Shown one piece after another: positions 6,928-11,566 of a DNA stretch of 11,566 nucleotides (its first letter is position 1; each line of letters starts with the position of its first letter). The stretch comes from Mycobacterium sp. 050128 (GTDB taxonomy: Bacteria > Actinomycetota > Actinomycetes > Mycobacteriales > Mycobacteriaceae), in assembly GCF_036409155.1 (NCBI RefSeq), contig NZ_JAZGLW010000019.1, positions 1-11,566 of the forward strand, written 5' to 3'. A model generated the notes under the pieces. The model did no database searches, had not been told where the DNA came from, and saw only the letters and a program-made list of their open reading frames with translations. The translations under genes and the position numbers were made by a program.

Positions 6928-7266
6928 ATGAAATCTGAAATTGGGAAATCGCTCGCGCTGGTCGGTGGCGCGGCTGCAGTTGTTTTGGCGGTCGGATTTA
7001 ATGGTGGGGGCGACGACAAGTTGCCAAGCACGCCGAGAATGACGACAACTGCGTTCGTCGTGACGCCAGCACCCACACCTCCGGCCCCTCCCGTAGGCGT
7101 CGCCGAGGGTAGACCCGGGGCTAGTCTGCGCGGTTGCATTGTCGGCCTCAACTGCGGCCCGATAGGCCCGATAGACCCGATAGGCCCTAAACGTCCCAAA
7201 AAACCCCGACCGTCCCAAACGACCCAGACTGCCCATGTCCCAAACACCCTCTCCCCCCGCCCGTAA
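6928..7266 (+). CDS. Small exported Pro-rich protein of unknown function
   Basis: A 112-residue protein. The start MKSEIGKSLALVGGAAAVVLAVGF is a good secretion signal with a charged n-region (shown here as one short motif per side: MKSEIGK, then a hydrophobic core). After it come a Thr/Pro/Ala-rich stretch, a Cys pair around GCIVGLNCGP (two Cys, possibly a disulphide), a GPI repeat (GPIGPIDPIGP) and a Lys/Arg/Pro tail. The ATG is preceded by a purine-rich AGAGAAGAGAGA element. I do not recognise a named family. Low-complexity content means some of the tail could be out of frame. The gene ends 40 bases before the broken transposase on the opposite strand. Confidence 0.6.
   Translation: MKSEIGKSLALVGGAAAVVLAVGFNGGGDDKLPSTPRMTTTAFVVTPAPTPPAPPVGVAEGRPGASLRGCIVGLNCGPIGPIDPIGPKRPKKPRPSQTTQTAHVPNTLSPRP
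7156..7187 (+). repeat. 9-bp tandem repeat coding Gly-Pro-Ile
   Basis: Three full units (GGCCCGATA twice, then GACCCGATA) and a partial fourth (GGCCC). The period is a multiple of three, so unit changes would lengthen or shorten the protein without a frameshift. One unit changes Gly to Asp. Confidence 0.85.
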
Positions 7267-7306
7267 TGCGGCAGGAACACGGCGGGATCGATTCTCGATG
7301 GGTTTA

Positions 7307-8511
7307 TCAAGCCGCTGCGGCGGTTGGGATTTGGTAGGTGGTGTGGTCGCGCAGCATGGCCCACAGGACGTTGAGGCGTCGCCGGGCCAGGGCCAGGACT
7401 GCTTGTCGGTGGGTGTTTGCCCTCAGCACGTTTGCGGTCTTCGTAGGCCCGGGAAGCGGGGTTGGTGCGGGCGGCACTTTGAGCGGCAAGATAGCAGGTG
7501 CGCAAGAGTCGTCGGTGATTGAGGCGGGGGCGTTTGAGGTTGCGCTGATGCGCCCGGAATCACGCGGTACCGGTGCGAGCCCGCAGATACCAGCCAAACG
7601 ATCGGCGGAGTCGAAAGCGCTCATGTTTCCCCCTGTCGCGGCGAGGAATTCGGCGCCAAGAATGACCCCGAACCCGGGCAAGCTCAGGATGATTTCGGCG
7701 TACCGGTGGCGGCGAAATCGCTCCCCGATCATTGTCTCAGTGTAGGCGGTTTCGGGTGTCGAGGTTGATCACCTCCTGGGCTAGCCGGGCCACCATCGCG
7801 ACGGCCAGATCTTGTCCGGGCAACACCGTGTGCTGGGCATGGGCAGCTTCGAGTGCGGCGACGGCCACCGCCTCGGCAGTGCGGGCCTTGCGTTTCCGCA
7901 GCCAGGCGACCAGCCGCGCGGCGCCGGCGCGACGTAGTGCCTCGGGGGGTTTGGTAACCGGTGAACAGGATCGGCGCGGCCTTGTGTTGACCGTAGTCAA
8001 ACGCCCGCTCGAGGGCCGGAAAGCACTCCAACAGCCGAGCGCGCAGCCGGTTAAGGGCTCGGGTGCGATCGGCCACCAGATCAGCGCGCCGGGCAGCCAA
8101 GATGCGCAGCTCCACAGTGATCTCATCGCCGCCACGCAACGGCTGCAGATCACGGCGCATCCGGGCTTGATCGGCGATGATCGCCGCGTCTTTCGCGGCG
8201 CTTTTCGCGTCGCCGCGATAGCTGCCCGACGCGCAATAGACACTTCGCCCGGGGATATAGAGCAGCCGCTGGCAGGCCTCCGTTAATAGGGCGATCAGCA
8301 ACGCAGCACCACCACCGGCCAGATCAATCGCCCGGGTGAGGTCGCCACCATCAGCCAGCGCGGTGACCGCATTGATCAACTCTCCTAGTGTCGCCTCATC
8401 GTTAGCTACCCGCCGCGAGAGCACCCTCTTGCCGTCAACGTCGATAACGACGCAATGGTGCTCTGCCTTGCCGGCATCAACGCCGGCCCATAGTTGCTGT
8501 GGCACAACCAC
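7307..8511 (-). pseudogene. IS110-family transposase, inactivated by several frameshifts
   Basis: Starting at 8511, LWAGVDAGKAEHH opens the DEDD (RuvC-like) domain, with Asp12 in place. The usual KTDAKDA motif reads KSAAKDA, so one catalytic Asp appears lost (Ala105) while Asp108 stays. The frame then breaks four times: an extra base in a six-C run near 7944-7949; another extra base near 7755, just before IGERFRRHRYAE; a missing base near 7540, after PRDSGRIS; and an extra base near 7400, before QAVLALARRRLNVLWAML. Read across the breaks, the whole Transposase_20 domain is present (LPGFGVILGAEFLAATGG, then GLAPVPRDSGR), ending at the stop at 7307. The element cannot make a working transposase. 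Break positions are good to about ten bases. Confidence 0.93.
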
Positions 8512-8898
8512 CTCGGTGTTCGTTGTCGGTCTTTGAACCCACCAGACGACTACGCCGACGTGTCCTTACACAGCGATTTGCATCGCACCTCTCGAGTCGT
8601 CGCGGAACGCCGGGCGGCCAATCGATCCGAGCCATCACAAGGCAGAATATGGCAAGCCATACCCGACGCCCCTGGGTACTCAAAGCCTGCGACCGACAGC
8701 CACGAATACCCTGCAAAAACCGTAAGGAATATGCAGGGTTTGTATGCTGCCGATTACGCTGTGTGCCAGCTGATTTCAGTATTCTAACAATCGCCGATAA
8801 TTTATCAGCTGCGTCAACCCCCGTAGCTTCGGCGCGTAAGCATGTCGTGAGCCCACGGGGGGGTTGCTCGCGGCGCGTTGTTCACCAACTGTGCCTTT
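8512..8898. other. Non-coding stretch upstream of the transposase relic
   Basis: About 390 bases with no supported gene. It contains a 7-bp dyad (GACGACT at 8545-8551 with AGTCGTC at 8595-8601), a spaced TACCC/GGGTA pair (8660-8678, nine bases apart), the 8-bp inverted repeat at 8708-8739, and at its end one copy of the direct repeat. The base composition around 8730-8810 is more AT-rich than the surroundings. It probably includes the non-coding end of the IS. Confidence 0.5.
8708..8739. repeat. 8-bp perfect inverted repeat
   Basis: ACCCTGCA and TGCAGGGT face each other across 16 bases. Its place in the IS 5' flank would suit a stem of the bridge RNA or an IS-end structure; an operator is another reading. 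Confidence 0.55.
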
Positions 8899-8910
8899 TC
8901 AGTTCGTCGG
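8881..8910. repeat. Direct repeat, copy A
   Basis: TTCACC, a variable ten bases, then TTCAGTTCGTCGG. Against copy B (9825-9853), 26 of 29 aligned bases match with one gap, and looser similarity (TGAT, GCGGGC, TAAC) continues for about 25 bases. Copy A overlaps the 3' end of the DUF1275 gene. Confidence 0.7.
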
Positions 8911-9753
8911 CGGCTGATTCCCGAGCGGGCTAACCAACCGGGTCATTCTCAGCAGTGAAAGGCGAGATGGACGTCTGCTATCTGACTCCTTCAAAAGGAC
9001 ACGTCGGTCGGCATGGAAATAGGTGTATCCGGCGGTGAGCGAGCACAAGATCGTGGCGATTGTCAACATCTGAGATCCATTTGCTACCAAGCTAATAGAA
9101 CCACCGATGGTGGCACCCACGATGAAGCTTATATACAGCAGAAGGTATCCCAACCACGCGGCTGCTGAGCCGCCACTGATGTGGCGTTCAATGCCCTGGC
9201 CCATCTTCACGAGCGTTCCGGTCACGTAGCTCAGCGGGGTTGACACCTCGCCGTCCTTGACAAATGAAGTATTGAGGGCACCTACGCCGAACGCGACAAA
9301 AAGAATTGGCTCGAGGGAGAGGTCCGCTGTTGCCGACCACCCATGTGTGGCGAGGCAGACGGAGGTGGCGCCCCCCAGCGACAAGGCGGTGAGGACCGTC
9401 GGGCCATGAGGATGTGCAACCCAAAGATGGCGTCTGCACAATGACGCAACCACCACGCCGCCGACAAAGGCTGCCACCAACAGCGCCGCTGTTATTGCGG
9501 GCCAGGGCTGATCGCGAAAGTATGCCAACGCGGCACGTTCGGTGTTGCCGGTCATAAAAGTCACGAAGTATCCGGCGGAGTGAGTGAACGCCGCGGCACC
9601 AATCAATCCGGCCAGCGCGGCCAGGACCCATGACAGCCGTGTTTCGCTGTCGAACCCCTCGCGCATACGGCTGATAGCAAATGGCAAATGTCTGCTCCCG
9701 TGCGGCTGAACCGTTCGGCTCTTTGCCCACCCACATGTCTCGGTTGACACCAT
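8899..9753 (-). CDS. DUF1275 (YoaK-type) integral membrane protein
   Basis: A 284-residue protein with about six membrane helices and the family signatures: FVTFMTGN at 63-70, the VGALNTSF segment near 157-164, and SYVTGTLVKMGQG at 176-187. The family is widespread and its function is unknown; no metal role is established. The ATG at 9753 lies four bases from a strong inverted repeat and has no clear ribosome site. Methionine 30 (ATG at 9666, MREGFDSETRLSW) gives a more typical N-terminus but also lacks a ribosome site. The region looks less GC-rich than the copper operon, and the gene is bracketed by direct repeats, both consistent with separate acquisition. The last residues (QPPTN) fall inside repeat copy A. 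Confidence 0.88.
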   Translation of the reverse strand: MVSTETCGWAKSRTVQPHGSRHLPFAISRMREGFDSETRLSWVLAALAGLIGAAAFTHSAGYFVTFMTGNTERAALAYFRDQPWPAITAALLVAAFVGGVVVASLCRRHLWVAHPHGPTVLTALSLGGATSVCLATHGWSATADLSLEPILFVAFGVGALNTSFVKDGEVSTPLSYVTGTLVKMGQGIERHISGGSAAAWLGYLLLYISFIVGATIGGSISLVANGSQMLTIATILCSLTAGYTYFHADRRVLLKESDSRRPSRLSLLRMTRLVSPLGNQPPTN

Positions 9754-9757
9754 CGTC

Positions 9758-9779
9758 TTACGCCGAACGGTCGGCGTAA
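9758..9779. promoter_or_regulatory. 9-bp perfect inverted repeat before the DUF1275 gene
   Basis: TTACGCCGA and TCGGCGTAA are perfect arms around a 4-base centre, ending four bases from the ATG at 9753. It could be a repressor operator of TetR-like size or an RNA hairpin covering the start. If the small frame at 9780-9974 is real, it starts right after that stop and could also be a terminator. Confidence 0.6.
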
Positions 9780-9974
9780 TCAGGGGGCAAACGGCACCCG
9801 CGCCGAGTTGGGCGCAGCGAATTCTTCACCAGTTCTGCCTTTCAGTTCGTCGGTTGATAATTCGGCGGGCGTAACGGGTGCGCCGAGCACCGCCCGGAGG
9901 CGGGGTTTCGTTCCAGCGTGGCGGTGGGTGGTTTCGGCGGCCGAATGCTGATTTAGCGCGGCCAGTAGAGTCAC
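9780..9974 (-). CDS. Possible small hypothetical protein
   Basis: A GTG-started frame of 64 residues with no recognised family and no clear ribosome site. Residues TDELKGRTGEE lie exactly in repeat copy B, so the sequence could be the tail of a former larger gene that was partly duplicated. Existence is doubtful. Confidence 0.2.
   Translation of the reverse strand: MTLLAALNQHSAAETTHRHAGTKPRLRAVLGAPVTPAELSTDELKGRTGEEFAAPNSARVPFAP
9825..9853. repeat. Direct repeat, copy B
   Basis: Partner of 8881-8910, in the same orientation about 944 bases away. The two copies bracket the DUF1275 gene. Confidence 0.7.
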
Positions 9975-10110
9975 CCCAGGACACTCGATGTCTCGGCCGA
10001 TCCCATCGCGTTCTGCTTCGCGGGCTGTTTTACCTGCGGCTCAAGCTGACTGCGGAGCAGGTATACGGTTGCCGACGCCTCAACTTTTCTTTTAGTCGGG
10101 TTCCAGCGAA
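9975..10110. other. Gap without a supported gene
   Basis: Together with the doubtful 9780-9974 frame this makes a stretch of over 300 bases between the DUF1275 start and the metallothionein terminator. I see short open frames on both strands but no family-like residues and no good ribosome site. Confidence 0.4.
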
Positions 10111-10147
10111 CAGCCAAGGCACCGACAGGCGCTCGAGGCCTTGGCTG
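10111..10147 (-). terminator. Terminator hairpin of the metallothionein gene
   Basis: CAGCCAAGGC and GCCTTGGCTG form a perfect 10-bp stem around 17 bases, seven bases past the metallothionein stop. The DNA beyond it is A-rich on the transcribed sense, not T-rich, so it would be a U-tract-poor terminator, as is common in mycobacteria. Stem length and position make the call fairly good. Confidence 0.65.
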
Positions 10148-10154
10148 AAGGTGA

Positions 10155-10271
10155 TCAGTGGTTGCACGCGCACTTGGGGTGACCACACTTGCAACTGGCT
10201 GCGTGGATACACGCGGAGTCGTTGCACGTGCAACCGGTGGATTTACAGTGGCAGGTTTCAGTCTCGTTCAT
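10155..10271 (-). CDS. 38-residue Cys/His-rich metallothionein-like protein
   Basis: It has nine Cys (7, 9, 14, 16, 21, 27, 29, 34, 36) in four CxC pairs plus one, and four His (8, 23, 31, 38), no aromatic residues and many Lys/Thr/Ser/Asn. This is the make-up of a metallothionein that wraps Cu(I) or Zn(II) in thiolate clusters in the cytosol. The tail KCGHPKCACNH resembles the end of cyanobacterial SmtA-type proteins; overall it is not the M. tuberculosis MymT sequence. The ATG at 10269-10271 is chosen because the Cys-rich part begins there and the operator lies just upstream. A longer frame to 10466 exists but would run through that operator. No strong ribosome site is seen. The TACCC-N5-GGGTA box suggests copper-dependent derepression. 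Confidence 0.88.
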   Translation of the reverse strand: MNETETCHCKSTGCTCNDSACIHAASCKCGHPKCACNH

Positions 10272-10283
10272 AGCCCAAAACAG

Positions 10284-10298
10284 TACCCCGGTAGGGTA
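10284..10298. promoter_or_regulatory. TACCC-N5-GGGTA box upstream of the metallothionein gene
   Basis: TACCC-CGGTA-GGGTA is a perfect 5-bp-arm palindrome ending 12 bases before the metallothionein ATG. The form matches the box I recall for RicR, the CsoR-family copper repressor of mycobacteria that controls mymT and lpqS. No ricR gene is visible here, so the regulator would be CsoR itself or encoded elsewhere. Confidence 0.75.
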
Positions 10299-10451
10299 TC
10301 GCGTGGATCTCGGTCTAATTGCTGCGTGAGGACAATATTCTCGATCACTCCCGACGCGCACGTGGAGTCGATTTTGCTGACAAGGATTGACCGGCTTAGC
10401 CGAAATGCTGCTGATGTTATGGCCGCGATCAGGTACCGAATCGAACTCTCC

Positions 10452-10477
10452 GGACCGGTGGCGCACCTACAAGGTCC
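10452..10477 (-). terminator. Hairpin after the HxHP lipoprotein gene
   Basis: Outer arms GGACC/GGTCC enclose an inner GGTG/CACC stem with a 5-base bulge, beginning five bases past the stop codon. There is no T-run. It is plausible as a terminator and would also insulate the metallothionein promoter. Confidence 0.35.
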
Positions 10478-10482
10478 ATGTC

Positions 10483-11391
10483 TCAATTGACGTGGAGCGT
10501 GATTTCGGCGGTGTGCACGATGCCAGCGGTTTGAAACTCGATGAACAACCGCCAGTTCCCGGAGGCCGGAAAAGCCGACTCGATGCTCAGGCTCGGGCCG
10601 CCCCGGTCCCTAGTTACCGGACTGCTCGGGTGCATGTGTGCGAAAGCCAGGTTTCCGGCCCGGATGGCGGTGACGTGAGCATAAGTGTCCAAATAAGGCT
10701 GCAACTCGGTGACAGGCTCACCACCGCTGTTGAAATCTAATGTGACCGAACTGTTTTGGCCTGCGGAGGGCTGCCCGGACACGGAGACCGTGTAGCCGTC
10801 GACGCTGGCGATGTTGCTCGACGAAGGCAGGGGTGCGGTGGTGGCTTGTCCGGGCACCGTCAGCGGTGTCGAAAGCACCAACGGAACGGCTACATCGCTC
10901 GGGTGGCGGGCGGTGAATTGAGTGAAAGCCCGCCAGTCACCCGGCGTCATCGCGGGTAACGCGACAGTCCAGGTGCCGTCAGTGGCCATGATGGGGTGCA
11001 AGTGCGCGAACCCTGTCAGGTCCGAGCGGATCACATAGAAGTGCAGCAGCTTAGTTTGCTCGGGGACAAACTGAGTGACTGGTTCGCCGTCGGGCGAAGT
11101 GATCCTGAAGGTGAAGGTGCCGGCGGTGTTGGCCGTGAGCATGGTGGCGGCGGGCACAAGCGTGAACCCGAATTGCGATGCCGACAGCCCATCTCCAGCG
11201 AGCATTGGCTCGGTCATCCCCGGCATGCTCGACATTGTTGGCGCGGTCGATGCCGCCGATACACCCGGCGTGGTGCTCGTCGCGTGAGTCGACATGCCGT
11301 TGCTACAGCCACCGATAACAAGGACCGTAGCGATAGCGCCGAACGTCCCCACAAACTCAACGCGGCGACCGACGAAAGTAGCAAGGTTCAT
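10483..11391 (-). CDS. Lipoprotein with two HxHP modules, putative periplasmic metal binder
   Basis: A 302-residue protein. A signal peptide ends in the lipobox VIGGC (Cys29), then comes a Ser/Thr/Met linker (PTMSSMPGMTEPM, 51-63). Two similar beta-rich modules follow: GEPVTQF ... GFAHLHP at 102-133 and GEPVTEL ... AFAHMHP at 224-255, each followed by a W-R-x-F strand (GDWRAFTQF, GNWRLFIEF). His117/130/132 and His239/252/254 occupy matching positions, and a late His293 lies in IVHTAEI. Paired HxHP sites and Met suggest copper handling outside the membrane; that is inference, since I cannot name a characterised member. The ATG at 11391 has no clear ribosome site. A TACCC-N5-GGGTA box 18 bases upstream ties it to the metallothionein gene. 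Confidence 0.85.
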   Translation of the reverse strand: MNLATFVGRRVEFVGTFGAIATVLVIGGCSNGMSTHATSTTPGVSAASTAPTMSSMPGMTEPMLAGDGLSASQFGFTLVPAATMLTANTAGTFTFRITSPDGEPVTQFVPEQTKLLHFYVIRSDLTGFAHLHPIMATDGTWTVALPAMTPGDWRAFTQFTARHPSDVAVPLVLSTPLTVPGQATTAPLPSSSNIASVDGYTVSVSGQPSAGQNSSVTLDFNSGGEPVTELQPYLDTYAHVTAIRAGNLAFAHMHPSSPVTRDRGGPSLSIESAFPASGNWRLFIEFQTAGIVHTAEITLHVN

Positions 11392-11409
11392 GAGGACAGC
11401 GTACCGGTT

Positions 11410-11424
11410 TACCCCTAGGGGGTA
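11410..11424. promoter_or_regulatory. TACCC-N5-GGGTA box upstream of the HxHP lipoprotein gene
   Basis: TACCC-CTAGG-GGGTA, the same 15-bp architecture as the box before the metallothionein gene (spacers CTAGG and CGGTA differ). It sits 18 bases before the lipoprotein ATG. Sharing of the box implies co-regulation. Confidence 0.75.
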
Positions 11425-11466
11425 TCTCGGCTAGCCGCTTAGCAGGGAGAGGTTTGTCAGTCCCAG

Positions 11467-11566
11467 CTAGTTGTTGCGGGTCATGACGTTGTAGACGCCG
11501 ACATGGTCGGGATGTGAGGAGGACGGGTCCTTCGGCGGCAGGATGAGAAATCGCCAAACCCCTCGT
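11467..11566 (-). CDS. C-terminal end of an unrecognised protein, truncated by the right edge
   Basis: The frame is open from the window edge for 32 codons to a TAG at 11467-11469, ending WRFLILPPKDPSSSHPDHV then GVYNVMTRNN. About three quarters of its third codon bases are G or C, better than the competing frame, which supports real coding. I cannot name the family. It would lie upstream of, and in the same direction as, the HxHP lipoprotein, but the box between them suggests a separate promoter. Confidence 0.5.
   Translation of the reverse strand, partial: RGVWRFLILPPKDPSSSHPDHVGVYNVMTRNN

Larger units (their letters stand above)
7307..8750 (-). mobile_element. Relic IS110-family insertion sequence (ends not resolved)
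   Basis: The transposase relic plus its 5' non-coding flank. IS110 elements usually lack terminal inverted repeats, and I could not see the insertion borders, so the right-hand limit is a guess and the left-hand limit is the stop codon. In IS110-group elements the non-coding DNA before the gene encodes the bridge RNA. Confidence 0.5.

Noticed and set aside
6858..7505. 215-residue minus-strand frame across the GPI protein
   Set aside because: Its first third is a transposase fragment in the shifted frame; the rest is antisense to the exported protein gene.
7944..7949. Programmed frameshift at the C6 run in the transposase
   Set aside because: Three more breaks and a lost catalytic Asp follow, so decay explains the data better.
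10155..10466. 103-residue reading of the metallothionein frame
   Set aside because: The extra 65 residues run through the TACCC-N5-GGGTA box and do not look like a protein; the Cys-rich part starts at the internal ATG.
1..11566. CRISPR array, tRNA or rRNA genes
   Set aside because: No regularly spaced repeats, cloverleaf or rRNA-like conserved stretches were seen on either strand.

Overview
The window is GC-rich actinobacterial DNA. It is almost certainly from a Mycobacterium, because csoR, its DUF1490 partner and ctpV match the M. tuberculosis cso copper operon from memory, down to the metal ligands. A broken IS110-family element, frameshifted genes and several unrelated metal-response genes packed together suggest an accessory island or plasmid segment. 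I cannot tell which from the sequence.

Layout. Bases 1-340 (minus) hold the broken 5' end of a SAM methyltransferase gene. Bases 513-4603 (minus) are a copper operon read from right to left: csoR, a DUF1490 protein, the Cu(I) P-type ATPase gene ctpV, a small SHOCT-like membrane protein, and a Tat-exported Met-rich protein built from two tandem repeats. A DUF2182 membrane protein (4721-5476, plus) is divergent from csoR, and a CsoR-type palindrome lies between them. Next come a MerR-family metal regulator (5609-6073, minus) and, divergent from it across a classic MerR promoter, an LpqS-like lipoprotein (plus). Bases 6928-7266 encode a small exported Pro-rich protein with a GPI repeat. Bases 7307-8511 are an IS110-family transposase wrecked by at least four frameshifts. 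A DUF1275 membrane protein (8899-9753, minus) is flanked by imperfect direct repeats. On the right is a second copper-type module: a 38-residue metallothionein (10155-10271, minus) and a lipoprotein with two HxHP modules (10483-11391, minus). Each is preceded by a perfect TACCC-N5-GGGTA box. The 3' end of one more gene runs off the right edge.

How it may work together (inference). CsoR releases its operator when Cu(I) rises. This turns on CtpV export of cytosolic copper, and probably the divergent DUF2182 protein. The exported Met/His-rich proteins would buffer metal outside the membrane. The metallothionein would bind Cu(I) in the cytosol under a RicR-like repressor encoded elsewhere. MerR adds a third metal-responsive switch, controlling the LpqS-like lipoprotein. 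The most interesting parts are the very short metallothionein gene with its operator and terminator, the shared TACCC-N5-GGGTA boxes, and the apparent MerR control of an LpqS-like gene.
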